A DNA stretch of 64,000 nt from an uncultured bacterium (GCA_902778895.1 CACYZF010000008.1:62001-126000); one strand, 5' to 3'; positions 27,227 through 35,858 are shown, numbered from the stretch's first letter. Notes: generated by a model not told the origin, from the sequence alone. Numbers and translations are program-made.

Positions 27227-29023
27227 ATGCAAAAAACAGAAATTAAACTCGCTCCTGAGCAGAAAAGAGCACTTGACCTGATGCTTTCCGGTAAGAACGT
27301 GTTTTTGACTGGAAAAGCCGGTACAGGCAAATCAACAGCCGTTGATGAATTTCGAAAAGCTTGCAAGAACGGATGCGTTTTCCTGGCACCGACAGGAATC
27401 GCCGCTATCAATATCAAGGGTTCGACGATTCACAGCTTTTTCCAGTTGAAGCCAGGACTCCTTACCCCTGATTCGATAGAGCCTATCGGAAGTCGAAAGC
27501 GCATTGACATGATCCGCAGTGTCAGGACCATCGTGATCGACGAGATTTCCATGGTGAGGAGCGATCTCTTCGTCGCCATAGATATGCGCCTGCAGGAGAT
27601 TACTGGATGCAACAAGCCCTTTGGAGGGAAGCAGATCATTCTAGTTGGGGATTTCCTGCAACTTCCGCCTGTGGTGAAGGAAAAAACCGAAGCTGATTAT
27701 CTGGATCGTGAACTTGGCGGGCATTATGCCTTCCAAACGGCTCTCTGGCAGCAGGCAGATCTCCAGTGTGTGTGCCTCCAAACTATCCACCGCCAAGGAA
27801 ATGATGCGCTCTTTATGAAAATCCTGAACCATCTGAGGTACGGTGAACTTGAGATTCGCGACATACAGCTGGAAGGTCTTAAAAAGGCATTGAACGTGAT
27901 TGAGGCGCTTACCCGTCTCTGTGTGGAGGCGACTCCACTCGACCATCCTCCCATATTCCTCTGCACCACCAACCGCACTGCCGATTCTTTGAACCAGTTA
28001 TATCAAAGCAAGCTCAAAGGCGCAGTCCATCTATTCCGTGCTGTGGTACGCGGTAAATTCCCAGAAGGAGACTATCCCACTCTAGAAACGCTTGCTCTGA
28101 AGGTCGGTGCACGAGTGATGACGCTTACAAATAAGCGCACACCGGATGGCGAGATCGAATACGTGAATGGCGAGATAGGTGTCGTTGAAGACATGGATGA
28201 CGGCGAAAACGCCGTAGTGCGCGTTCGTCTTGATCGCGGTCCAACAGTGTCAGTCGAACGCACGAAATGGAGCAAATACGAGTATGACTTCGAACTTGAC
28301 GCTAACACAGGAAGACCGATAGTCCGGCAAAGAGAAGTCGGAACGTTTGTTCAGATCCCGCTGAAACTCGCATATGCTTCCACGATCCATAAGTCCCAGG
28401 GGCTGACGTTAGACAGCGTCGAGGTGAAACTGGGCAATGGATGCTTCGCTTCAGGGCAGATGTATACTGCTCTTTCAAGATGCCGCAGCATCAAAAATCT
28501 CCGGATCGATCGCCCCATTTGTCTTGCGGATGCAGTCATCGATGAAGCCGTCATCGATTTCTATCGCGAGATTGAATCGGGACACCAGCCCAAAGGCGAA
28601 CGTAAAACGAAGGCCATGAGTATGGACAAATATGAGGAAGAGATGATTCGAGCTTATTTCTCGCAGCAGCACGGCGAAAAGACTGCCTTCAAACGTCACG
28701 CCATTGATCAGGAAGACACCGACTTGGCAAAATCGGGAACTACATCAAGATCGCCTGAAGTGGAATCGGAACAAGTGCCAAAGGGACAGAAGATCACAAC
28801 CAGCCCAGACATCGATCACTTGCTCATCGTATATCGGAACCAAAACGACGACGAAATACACGCCAAGAGGACGAAGAGATTGAATGGAAAGGGCTTCAAC
28901 AAGATGGATGCCCCAGTGCTTACGGAACTCGCAGAAAAATATCTGAATGAGGGCTACTTGGCCGAGAGCGAATTGGAAACGGTCCACCGTTTGATCGCTA
29001 AATACAGGAAGCAATGGGGATAA
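27227..29023 (+). CDS. Pif1-like superfamily 1B helicase
   Basis: A 598-residue 5'-3' DNA helicase of the Pif1/RecD2-like type. Walker A is LTGKAGTGKST at residues 27-37, Walker B is IVIDEISMV near 103, motif III is GDFLQLPPV near 143, and the C-terminal SH3-like/UvrD_C2 part has LAYASTIHKSQGLTLDSV near 378-395 and YTALSRCRS. Residues 440-598 form a charged tail with KGFNKMDAPVLTELAEKYL and ISQ/Lys-rich linkers, longer than the minimal helicase. Pif1 enzymes resolve G-quadruplexes and help replication or recombination; copies on islands often belong to mobile elements. It is the only plus-strand gene of the island. The start is supported by AGGAGG. Confidence 0.9.
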   Translation: MQKTEIKLAPEQKRALDLMLSGKNVFLTGKAGTGKSTAVDEFRKACKNGCVFLAPTGIAAINIKGSTIHSFFQLKPGLLTPDSIEPIGSRKRIDMIRSVRTIVIDEISMVRSDLFVAIDMRLQEITGCNKPFGGKQIILVGDFLQLPPVVKEKTEADYLDRELGGHYAFQTALWQQADLQCVCLQTIHRQGNDALFMKILNHLRYGELEIRDIQLEGLKKALNVIEALTRLCVEATPLDHPPIFLCTTNRTADSLNQLYQSKLKGAVHLFRAVVRGKFPEGDYPTLETLALKVGARVMTLTNKRTPDGEIEYVNGEIGVVEDMDDGENAVVRVRLDRGPTVSVERTKWSKYEYDFELDANTGRPIVRQREVGTFVQIPLKLAYASTIHKSQGLTLDSVEVKLGNGCFASGQMYTALSRCRSIKNLRIDRPICLADAVIDEAVIDFYREIESGHQPKGERKTKAMSMDKYEEEMIRAYFSQQHGEKTAFKRHAIDQEDTDLAKSGTTSRSPEVESEQVPKGQKITTSPDIDHLLIVYRNQNDDEIHAKRTKRLNGKGFNKMDAPVLTELAEKYLNEGYLAESELETVHRLIAKYRKQWG

Positions 29024-29045
29024 AGACAAGCAAATGAAGTGGACA

Positions 29046-29077
29046 CCACGCCGGACGCAAAAAAACATCCGGCGTGG
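29046..29077 (+). terminator. Hairpin after the Pif1-like gene
   Basis: CCACGCCGGA (29046-29055) and TCCGGCGTGG (29068-29077) form a perfect 10-pair stem with an A-rich loop, 22 bases after the stop codon. Only a short mixed T stretch follows, so termination may be partial. Confidence 0.6.
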
Positions 29078-29082
29078 GACCA

Positions 29083-29450
29083 TTCTTCTGATAAATCCTG
29101 TTCAGTACGTACATTCAGGTGAGTTCCCCCTTCCCCCCCCTTCAAGAAGCAATGGCCTTTTTTTGTGAATTTGCGCCATATAACGCGCGCGCGGCGCGCG
29201 TGCATACTCAAGCAACTCAAAACAAAAACGATGTCAAGACAGCAAAAACAGAATAACAAGCACATGTAGAGTGTGTTACACCTGAACTTTTGCAGTGGCG
29301 GTAGTCTCAAAAAACGAGTAATCGTCGTAAAAAAGCGTCATAAGAAGGAATAGAATATCCTGTCGTTAGGCTACGACGGGCTATCCCCGTCGCTAAAGGA
29401 AAAAGCTACGACGGGCTATCCCCGTCGCGAAAAAAATACGATAAAAAAAA
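29083..29450. other. Non-coding stretch at the island edge
   Basis: No gene can be supported here. It holds a run of C (near 29,130-29,150), a perfect palindromic stem ACGCGCGC-GCG-GCGCGCGT at 29083+100 (29183-29201), A-rich tracts and the paired hairpins described separately. Confidence 0.6.
29370..29428. repeat. Two identical 24-base hairpin repeats
   Basis: The 24-base unit GCTACGACGGGCTATCCCCG + TCGC occurs at 29370-29393 and 29405-29428 without a mismatch, 35 bases apart. Each can fold as CGACGGG-CTATC-CCCGTCG. A-rich tracts follow both copies. They may be REP-like elements, terminators or protein sites linked to the nearby integration junction. Confidence 0.75.
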
Positions 29451-29493
29451 GCGGGGTAGAGCAGAAGTAGCTCGTCAGGCTCGGGACCTGGGC
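29451..29493 (+). pseudogene. Inverted partial copy of the initiator tRNA gene
   Basis: GCGGGGTAGAGCAG is followed by AAGTAGCTCGTCAGGCTC and CCTGG, matching the 5' half of the tRNA-fMet gene at 29694-29768 base for base except for one G-to-A change in the D-loop and the anticodon (GGGA replaces CATA). After the anticodon stem the similarity ends; no T-arm (GGTTCGA) or CCA is present, so it is not a working tRNA. It lies on the opposite strand, 200 bases from the real gene. It is probably the scar of an integration or rearrangement that used this tRNA. Confidence 0.8.
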
Positions 29494-29517
29494 TTGACTT
29501 TCAGGGGTTGAGGTGGT

Positions 29518-29557
29518 ATATTTTGCGTACATTTTGCGTACATTTTTGCGTACATTT
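29518..29557. repeat. Three direct TTTTGCGTACA repeats
   Basis: The unit ATTTTGCGTAC occurs three times in a row with 11-12 base spacing (29519-29553). Next to a tRNA fragment, such rows often are arm-type binding sites of tyrosine integrases or iteron-like sites. No integrase gene is in the window, so this is inference. The remaining bases to 29,651 hold no gene that I can support. Confidence 0.6.
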
Positions 29558-29651
29558 TCCCAAAAACAGGGCTAAAACGGCCCAAAAAACAAGAAAGGAA
29601 TGGCTGCAAAGCGGCTGTAATAATGACTACGCAACTTCGCAAAACTGAGGC

Positions 29652-29681
29652 AAAAAAAAAGGCCATCCGTGACGGACAGCC
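29652..29681 (-). terminator. Terminator of the tRNA-fMet gene
   Basis: On the minus strand, GGCTGTCCG-TCA-CGGATGGCC forms a nine-pair stem with two wobble pairs, followed by nine T. It lies 13 bases after the tRNA CCA end. Confidence 0.85.
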
Positions 29682-29693
29682 CTGAAAAATCAT

Positions 29694-29768
29694 TGGTAGC
29701 GGGGGTTGGAATCGAACCAACGGCCTCCAGGTTATGAGCCTGACGAGCTACCTCTGCTCTACCCCGCA
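29694..29768 (-). tRNA. Initiator tRNA-fMet (anticodon CAT)
   Basis: The cloverleaf is complete: acceptor TGCGGGG/CCCCGCT, D-arm GAGC...GCTC, anticodon stem CAGG-CTCATAA-CCTG, T-arm GTTGG-TTCGATT-CCAAC, and an encoded CCA end. Bases 1 and 72 are both T and do not pair, and the D-stem has A11-T24. Both are hallmarks of initiator tRNA and rule against elongator Met or Ile2. The anticodon stem has A-T at the first of the usual three G-C pairs, an unusual but tolerated variant. A promoter and a terminator flank it, so it is a single-gene transcript. It is also the likely integration site of the island. Confidence 0.93.
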
Positions 29769-29784
29769 ATATTGTGTATCAAAT

Positions 29785-29812
29785 ACTATATCACTTTTTC
29801 CGTGAAATGCAA
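29785..29812 (-). promoter_or_regulatory. Promoter of tRNA-fMet
   Basis: On the minus strand, TTGCAT (29807-29812) and TATAGT (29785-29790) are 16 bases apart, with the tRNA 5' end 17 bases past the -10 element. Confidence 0.7.
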
Positions 29813-29902
29813 GCCGGAATCCGAAAAAAAACGCGTTTTTCCGCTGAAAAGTGAGGAATGATTAAACGGATTGATATCCGACTAGAGAAAGGAACACGTG
29901 CC

Positions 29903-30301
29903 ATGAAGTTATTGGAATATGCGCTCCTTCTGAGCTGCATGGCGGCCGCGGTCTGCGGATGCGCCTGCGGCAACACGGAAAAAGGCTCGGACAGCACACA
30001 GGCGGAACAGTCCGTCAAGGTCGACCTGAACACTGCCGTCCTGCTGGACGTACGTTCGCCGGAGGAATACGCGTCCGGGTATCTGCAGGGAGCATTGAAC
30101 ATCCCGCACGATCAGATCAATGCGGAGATCGCCGCCGTCGTGCCGGACAAGTCCGCGCAGGTCATCCTGTACTGCCGTTCCGGCCGCCGCGCGAAAACCG
30201 CGCTGGAGACTTTGCGCGCGATGGGCTACACCGACGTCTCGAATTTCGGCGGGCTGGAGGACGCGCAGGAACGCCTCGGCCTGCCCGTCGTAACGGAATA
30301 A
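29903..30301 (+). CDS. Rhodanese-domain lipoprotein
   Basis: A 132-residue protein with a lipoprotein-type signal (MKLLEYALLLSCMAAAVCGC) and a single rhodanese domain: AVLLDVRSPEEYASGYLQGA, then the active-site loop YCRSGRRAKTA with the catalytic Cys, and MGYTDVSNFGGLEDA at the end. It would handle sulfane sulfur or thiols on the cell-envelope side. I use ATG 29903 rather than 29858 because AAAGGA lies upstream and the signal peptide starts here. It runs towards the BspA-like gene, their stops only 20 bases apart. Confidence 0.88.
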   Translation: MKLLEYALLLSCMAAAVCGCACGNTEKGSDSTQAEQSVKVDLNTAVLLDVRSPEEYASGYLQGALNIPHDQINAEIAAVVPDKSAQVILYCRSGRRAKTALETLRAMGYTDVSNFGGLEDAQERLGLPVVTE

Positions 30302-30320
30302 CATTCTCATTCCCGAAAGG

Positions 30321-32186
30321 CTATGGCCTGCGTGTCAGTTTGTTCAGGCGCTCCCTTGTTTCCTGGTCAAGGGACTCGCAACCGGAAAAAGCGCCCGGAG
30401 AAATGGTTTTCAGGCTGTCCGGGAGCGTCACGTGCTTCAGTCCGGTACAGCCCGCAAACGCGCTTTCCCCGATGGATGTGACGTTCGGCGGGATCGTGAT
30501 CTCCGTCAGACCGGTACACGCCGTAAACGCGGCAAACTCGATTTCCGTCAGCGAATCCGGCAGATCGACGCGCTTCAGCCCGGCACACACGATAAACGTG
30601 CTGGACTTGATGACACGGATGCCCGGCGGGATCGCGATCTCCGTCAGTCCGGTACACTCCTCAAACGCATTGGTCCCGATCTCTTCCAGCGAATCCGGCA
30701 GATTGATGCGTTTCAACCCGGAGCATTTCCAAAATGCGGAGCGGCCGATCTTCGTGATGCCTTCCGGCAGGCGGACTTCCGTCAATCCGGCGCAGCCGGA
30801 AAACGCGCGATCTGCGATGGTCTTCACGCCCGGCTGGACGATGCACGGGCCGTTCGGCGCGGAAACGCAGGAAATGAGGGTGGAACCGTCCTCCGAGTAA
30901 AGAATGCCGTTCACAAGCCGGGAACCCGGATACTCGTCCTGCGCGGCGGATCTGCCTCCGGTTCTGTTGACGGCTCCGCCGCCATTGCCAGTCGCGGATT
31001 CCGTGTTCCAATTCGTATTTCTTACCTGCCCCGTGATGTTGTTGAGGGCGTTGTACTCGTAGGCGATGCCGCTGCCGGGGCTGCGCGCTAGCCGCAGCTG
31101 GATATTGACTTTTCCGGTCAATGGCTCCGGAAGCGACAATTCGGGGAAAACCGGATGCGTGACGGAAAGTTTATAATACACTTCCTTCATTCTTGCCCCG
31201 TCCAGGAACTTATCGAGTTCATCCGTTTGCGCTTCGCTCATTTTGTTGAAAAAGAATTTCTCTCCTTCCAGACGGACCATTTCTTCCTTGAGGTCCTGAT
31301 CACGATACAGGGATAATGTCATCTTCTGATCCGGCACAAACAATCCGGTGTTTTCGCTGAAGTATTGATTCCCTCTTGTGTGTATCGCCAGTGACTGCCC
31401 GCTATAAAAGATAATGCCGACCGGGAAAGGCGTCATCTCCGGTATGCTGCAAACAATAATATAATCTCCTTTCCGAAAAACGCCGGCGGGTTGTATGGGT
31501 TCTAGGAATGCCACAAGGGAATACGGATTCTTCTGAATATCCACCTTCGTCAGAAGGATCTGGTCCACGGTCTCATTCCGGGGAGACTTCAAGGCGATTT
31601 CCGAAAAGTAGAACGAATATTTCCCCGTACTATAGTCTACTTCGAATATCGTTTTACTCAGTTCCGTGAGATACGGCAGATACCGTTCCATCATCGTCGC
31701 AAGCTCTTCCCGTTCCTTCCGGGCTTCATTCTCATCCTTGAAGACTATGGAGTAAAGGAACCATGGCTCGATTGCGAATCCCTGCTTCCTGTTCTCTTTT
31801 CCTGTATCGACTAGAGGGAGCGGAAACACCTTCTTTGCATCTTTTTCCAATTCGACATGCTCGTTGATTCGCAGAATCTCTTTCCCGTTGTTGGTGACGG
31901 AATAGCCGTATAAGTCAATCGTTTTGTCGGACCGGTTCGCAATGGAAACAGACTGAGTACTTCCTTTCGGCGGCATGGAACCGCCGTCGCCGAGATAATA
32001 ATTCAGCTGAATATTTGCGATCTCCAGGTCCTTTTGTTCCTGTTGCAGAACAGTCGCGATCTCCCGGCCCTTTTGCTCCTGGTTCGGTGCAACGGACGAT
32101 GACGCGGCATCTTCCTGTGAACAGGAACACACTCCGCCCAGCACACAAGCGATCAAAGAGGCGATCAGAAATACTCGGAGTTTCAT
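30321..32186 (-). CDS. BspA-type leucine-rich-repeat lipoprotein
   Basis: A 621-residue surface protein. It starts with a lipoprotein signal (MKLRVFLIASLIACVLGGVC), then has a unique region of about 400 residues and a C-terminal array of six LRR_5 repeats of about 23 residues, such as LTEVRLPEGITKIGRSAFWK and the later LPDSLEEIGTNAF. This array type (BspA/TpLRR) is common in host-associated bacteria and protists and serves binding or adhesion. The start has GGAG about 9 bases upstream. The unique middle resembles nothing I know. Stops 20 bases from the rhodanese gene on the other strand. Confidence 0.85.
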   Translation of the reverse strand: MKLRVFLIASLIACVLGGVCSCSQEDAASSSVAPNQEQKGREIATVLQQEQKDLEIANIQLNYYLGDGGSMPPKGSTQSVSIANRSDKTIDLYGYSVTNNGKEILRINEHVELEKDAKKVFPLPLVDTGKENRKQGFAIEPWFLYSIVFKDENEARKEREELATMMERYLPYLTELSKTIFEVDYSTGKYSFYFSEIALKSPRNETVDQILLTKVDIQKNPYSLVAFLEPIQPAGVFRKGDYIIVCSIPEMTPFPVGIIFYSGQSLAIHTRGNQYFSENTGLFVPDQKMTLSLYRDQDLKEEMVRLEGEKFFFNKMSEAQTDELDKFLDGARMKEVYYKLSVTHPVFPELSLPEPLTGKVNIQLRLARSPGSGIAYEYNALNNITGQVRNTNWNTESATGNGGGAVNRTGGRSAAQDEYPGSRLVNGILYSEDGSTLISCVSAPNGPCIVQPGVKTIADRAFSGCAGLTEVRLPEGITKIGRSAFWKCSGLKRINLPDSLEEIGTNAFEECTGLTEIAIPPGIRVIKSSTFIVCAGLKRVDLPDSLTEIEFAAFTACTGLTEITIPPNVTSIGESAFAGCTGLKHVTLPDSLKTISPGAFSGCESLDQETRERLNKLTRRP

Positions 32187-32333
32187 GTTATATCTCCGTG
32201 GGTTATGATATTGCGGAAACCAAACCGGGGGAAACGGGGACAAAAGACCCCGTATCATAACATTTAACGTTTTTTACGGACTGTTTATTGTAACATAAAA
32301 AAACAACGGACGGAGTTTCCTGTTTCTTTATGC

Positions 32334-32368
32334 AAAAAGCCCCGAGAAAACGGAAGTTTCCACAGGGC
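32334..32368 (-). terminator. Terminator after the MscS gene
   Basis: On the minus strand a GCCC...GGGGC stem with an inner GAAAC/GTTTTC-like stem is followed by five T. It lies about 30 bases past the MscS stop and has the same position as the terminator after rpsA. Confidence 0.6.
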
Positions 32369-32369
32369 G

Positions 32370-32413
32370 GATGAGACTTCTTACAAATCTCTGACTACGC
32401 TCAGTCCTGCTTC
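32370..32413 (-). repeat. Gene-end repeat, copy 1 (MscS stop)
   Basis: A 44-base segment that spans the last codons and stop of the MscS gene is repeated at 34079-34122 across the stop of rpsA with two mismatches. It includes the shared final residues KQD. Confidence 0.8.
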
Positions 32414-33735
32414 GGACCGGAGTCGGCAAGAGATTTGCCGCGCTCGAAGGGGAATGCGCCGCCCACGACGTCGATCTGATAGCGGCCTTCCTGGTGGATG
32501 TCGCTGCTTCTCTGGAATACGCGCAGCCCGAAACTCGGCAGGACCGCCAGCAGATGTTCCATGATCTTGGATTGGACTCTTTCAAAGGGAACCCATTGGA
32601 CTTCCTTGGTAAAGCAATAGATTTCGAGGGGAACGCCGGAATCGCTGGGAGACAATGCGCGGACGAACAGCGTCAGATCGGCACGAATGTCCGGATTCTG
32701 CTCCAGATACCGCTGCGCATAGATGCGGAAGACGCCGAGATTGGTCAGATGGCGGGTATTGAATCCCGAATGGGTGGAATTATATTCGCTGATCCTGGTT
32801 TGCCGGTCCTCGAGATAATCCTTCAGAAGATCGAACCCTTTGAGGATCTCAACCTCTTCATCGCTCAGGAAGCGGATGGTGCGCTGATCAATCAGGAATG
32901 CTTTCTGGATGCGGCGGCCGCCGCCTCTTTCCATGGCGGTGTAATTCACGAAAGGCTTGCTGACCATGAAGCTGATCGGCAGGCAGACCTGTGTCCTGTC
33001 CCAGTTGCGGACTTTCACGGTATGCAGCGAGATATCCGTGACGATACCGTCGATATCTTCGAAGTCCTCGGTCTCCATGACGATCCAGTCGCCGATCTCG
33101 ACCAGATGGTCGGTGTTGATCTCCACGCTGGCGACAAAGGACTGGATCGTATGCTGAAAGAGGAGCAGCAGGACCGCCGCGATCGCGCCCAAACCGGAAA
33201 GCAGATAGACCGGGCTTTTTTCGATCAGCATCGCGATGAAGACAATGATCGCGGCCGCCCATACGAAGCAGATGGCCAGCTCGATGAGACCGTCAATGGG
33301 GCGCTGTTCCGCGTTGCGCTGCTGCTTGTACCAGAGTCCGAAACTCTTGATGGCGTATGTTCCAGTCAGGGCCAGGAGCGCGATTCCGATCCCCCACAGC
33401 GGCTTGATGATCAGGACCGCGACCCATTCGTGGATTCCGTCGCACCACACGGAGTAGCTGATGAGGACCAGCGGCAGACACCCCACGAAGGAAATGATCA
33501 TCCGGCTGATGCATGCCTGAAGCTCCGCGTTCATCGTGCAGTGGCGGCGGTAGAAACGGTTCAGGAGGGGCCGCAGCAGGAGAAACAGGACAAAGGAAAA
33601 CAGCGCGCCGACCGCGAACGAACTGGCGATCACGAGGATGTCGGCGAGATAGGGATAAGGCGAAAGATCGTGAATGATCCGTTTTGCATATTCCGGAGTC
33701 ATTTCATCTTCGATCAGTTTTGAAAAATCCATCAT
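32401..33735 (-). CDS. MscS-family mechanosensitive channel, YbdG-like
   Basis: A 444-residue inner-membrane protein with about five membrane segments (residues 33-60, 80-100, 110-130, 150-175, 180-200), the pore-lining helix near LLSGLGAIAAVLLLLFQHTI, and a C-terminal MscS beta domain (GDWIVMETEDFEDIDGIVTD, then ISLHTVKVRNWD and LPISFMVSKPFVNY). The length and the inserted region between beta domain and C-terminus fit the YbdG/MscM type, which opens on osmotic downshock. No frameshift is seen. Ends with KQD at the repeat shared with rpsA. The small ORF 33737-33877 on the other strand overlaps its promoter region and is not convincing. Confidence 0.87.
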   Translation of the reverse strand: MMDFSKLIEDEMTPEYAKRIIHDLSPYPYLADILVIASSFAVGALFSFVLFLLLRPLLNRFYRRHCTMNAELQACISRMIISFVGCLPLVLISYSVWCDGIHEWVAVLIIKPLWGIGIALLALTGTYAIKSFGLWYKQQRNAEQRPIDGLIELAICFVWAAAIIVFIAMLIEKSPVYLLSGLGAIAAVLLLLFQHTIQSFVASVEINTDHLVEIGDWIVMETEDFEDIDGIVTDISLHTVKVRNWDRTQVCLPISFMVSKPFVNYTAMERGGGRRIQKAFLIDQRTIRFLSDEEVEILKGFDLLKDYLEDRQTRISEYNSTHSGFNTRHLTNLGVFRIYAQRYLEQNPDIRADLTLFVRALSPSDSGVPLEIYCFTKEVQWVPFERVQSKIMEHLLAVLPSFGLRVFQRSSDIHQEGRYQIDVVGGAFPFERGKSLADSGPKQD

Positions 33736-34109
33736 AATGAAAACCTGCGTTGTCTGCGCCCGTCAATTCCGCCGGACTGTTTATCTTGACTTCACCGGTT
33801 ATGCCAATGGTACGCCGAAACAACCGATGCGTGAACATGAAAAATTGATTCCCGTCTTAGCCGGAAACCAGTTCTGAACGACAATATATCCCGCGAAAGG
33901 AAGAAAGTCAAATCTTTTGCAGGAAAAACTTGAAAAACGCCCGAAAACACGAGCATGAAAAAGCCCCGCCGGAAGGCTGCGCCTCCACTTGGGTAGTGCC
34001 CGGCTGCGCTCGGGCACAGGGAATAGCGGCATGCAAAGCAAGTAAAAAGCCCCGCCAGAAACGAATTCCAGCGGGGCAGATGAGACTTCTTATGAATCTC
34101 TGACTACGC
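33736..34109. other. Gap between rpsA and the MscS gene
   Basis: No gene is supported. It contains the rpsA terminator (34044-34077), a further hairpin GTGCCCG/CGGGCAC at 33996-34017, and a second AAAAAGCCCCGCC block near 33,958 that copies the start of the rpsA terminator. The MscS promoter must lie in 33,740-33,950, but I see no convincing box. Confidence 0.55.
34044..34077 (-). terminator. Terminator after rpsA
   Basis: On the minus strand GCCCCGC (34071-34077 complement) and GCGGGGC form a seven-pair stem with a 15-base loop, followed by TTTTT. It is 33 bases past the rpsA stop. Confidence 0.8.
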
Positions 34110-34122
34110 TCAGTCCTGCTTC
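34079..34122 (-). repeat. Gene-end repeat, copy 2 (rpsA stop)
   Basis: Second copy of the 44-base gene-end segment, spanning the rpsA stop; see 32370-32413. Two mismatches (CA against TG in the middle, near 34093). Confidence 0.8.
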
Positions 34123-35858
34123 AGGTCGAGGTTGTCGAGGGAGTTGCCGAAGATGGTGCCCATGTCGCCGAGGGCTTCGCCCGGCTTGAGCGCGGCGGAG
34201 ACTTCCTCGCCGGCCGCCTTGATGGACTCTTCGTTGAAACCTTCCTCGAGCGCCTTGATGCTGAGGCCGATGCGGCGTTCGTCCTTGTCGATCTTGATCA
34301 CGACGGCTTCGATCTCGTCGCCGAGATTGAGTTTGTCTTTGACCTTTTCGACGTGGTCGCGGGAGATCTGGGAGATGTGGACGAGACCGTCGATCTTGTG
34401 GGAGAGCTCGATGAAGGCGCCGAACGCGGTAACCTTCGTAACTTTGCCCTTCACGACGTCGCCGATCTTGTAGATCTGCTCGATGTTGGCCCACGGATCG
34501 ACTTCGGTCTGCTTCAGGCCGAGGGAGATGCGCTGCTGGGTCGGATCGATGTCGAGAATGACGGCTTCGACTTCTTCGCCGACCTTCAGGACTTCGTTCG
34601 GGTGATTGATCTTGCGGGTCCAGGACATGTCTGAGACGTGGATCATGCCGTCGATGTCGTTTTCGATCTCGACGAACGCGCCGTAGGTGGTCATATTGCG
34701 GACCTTGCCCTTGATGTGGCTTCCCGGAGGATACTTCTCGGCGAGGACTTCCCACGGATTGCGGGTCTTCTGGCGGAGACCGAGGGAGATCTTCTTGTCG
34801 GCCTTGTTGACCTCAAGAATGACAGCTTCGACTTCTTCACCCTGGCTGACGACGTCGCTGGCCTTCGTGATGCGCTTGGTCCAGGACATTTCGGAGACGT
34901 GGATGAGGCCTTCGACGCCCTGTTCGATCTCGACGAACGCGCCGTAGGGCATGATATTGACCACATGGCCCTTGACGGTGGAGCCGACCGGATACTTGGT
35001 CTCGACTTCGTCCCAGGGGTTCGCGGATTTCTGCTTCAGGCCGAGGGAGACGCGCTCCTTGGCGAAGTCGATGTCGAGGACCATGACCTCGATCTCCTGA
35101 CCGACTTCCAGCATTTCCTTCGGGTTCGTGATGCGGCCCCAGGACATATCGGTGATATGAAGGAGTCCGTCCACGCCGCCGAGGTCGATGAACGCGCCGA
35201 AATCGGTGATGTTTTTGACTTTGCCCTTGCGGAGTTCGCCGACCTTCATTTCCTTCAGGAACTGAGCACGCATATCCTTGCGGGATTCTTCGAGCAGTTC
35301 GCGGCGGGAAACGACGATGTTGTGGCGTTCCTGGTTGATCTTGAGAATCTTGAAATCGTATTCCTGATCGATGAGGTCGTCGAGGTTCTTGACGGGGCCG
35401 ATATCGATCTGGGAACCGGGGAGGAATGCTTCCACGCCGTCGAGGTCGATGAGGATGCCGCCTTTGACTTTCTTCTTCATCTTGCCGCGGATCACGCTGC
35501 CTTCGCCGAAGTCGGAGGTAATCTTCTTCCAAGTCTGGATGAAGGCCGCCTTCTGCAGGCTGATCCCGGGCTGGTTCTGTTCGTTCTCGAGCTCTTCGAG
35601 ATAGACGTCGATCTGATCGTTCAGGTTGACTTCTTCCCAGTTCTTGAACTCGGTGTAGGGGATGAACCCTTCGGCCTTCAGACCGATGTCGACCAGCGCG
35701 CCGTCCTGGCGCTTCTCGACGATCGTACCGGTGACGATCGAATCGACCTTGAAATCGGTTTTGGTCTGTCCGCTCAGCAGATCTTCCATCGTCAGCTTGT
35801 CGTCGATGATGACGTAGCTCTTCTGCACGGGTGCATCCTGTTTCTTTTCTTCGCTCAT
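34110..35858 (-). CDS. rpsA: 30S ribosomal protein S1
   Basis: A 582-residue protein with six S1 RNA-binding repeats, for example VKGHVVNIMPYGAFVEIEQG, IKGKVRNMTTYGAFVEIEND and VKGKVTKVTAFGAFIELSHK, each ending in a VSLGLKQ-like strand. Domains 1 and 2 (TGTIVEKRQDGALVDIGLK; IRGKMKKKVKGGILIDLDG) are the ribosome-binding pair. S1 recruits mRNA to the 30S subunit. Six repeats and the length are normal for Gram-negative bacteria. It is transcribed alone from a good promoter (35944-35972) and has its own terminator. Confidence 0.97.
   Translation of the reverse strand: MSEEKKQDAPVQKSYVIIDDKLTMEDLLSGQTKTDFKVDSIVTGTIVEKRQDGALVDIGLKAEGFIPYTEFKNWEEVNLNDQIDVYLEELENEQNQPGISLQKAAFIQTWKKITSDFGEGSVIRGKMKKKVKGGILIDLDGVEAFLPGSQIDIGPVKNLDDLIDQEYDFKILKINQERHNIVVSRRELLEESRKDMRAQFLKEMKVGELRKGKVKNITDFGAFIDLGGVDGLLHITDMSWGRITNPKEMLEVGQEIEVMVLDIDFAKERVSLGLKQKSANPWDEVETKYPVGSTVKGHVVNIMPYGAFVEIEQGVEGLIHVSEMSWTKRITKASDVVSQGEEVEAVILEVNKADKKISLGLRQKTRNPWEVLAEKYPPGSHIKGKVRNMTTYGAFVEIENDIDGMIHVSDMSWTRKINHPNEVLKVGEEVEAVILDIDPTQQRISLGLKQTEVDPWANIEQIYKIGDVVKGKVTKVTAFGAFIELSHKIDGLVHISQISRDHVEKVKDKLNLGDEIEAVVIKIDKDERRIGLSIKALEEGFNEESIKAAGEEVSAALKPGEALGDMGTIFGNSLDNLDLKQD

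Noticed and set aside
29475..29720. Minus-strand ORF ending KMYAKMYAKCTQN as an integrase remnant
   Set aside because: The repeated residues are only the translation of the direct GTACGCA repeats; there are no recombinase motifs, and it runs through the tRNA terminator.
33737..33877. 46-codon plus-strand ORF (MKTCVVCARQF...)
   Set aside because: It has no ribosome site, lies in the promoter region of the MscS gene, and shows no family likeness beyond one CxxC.
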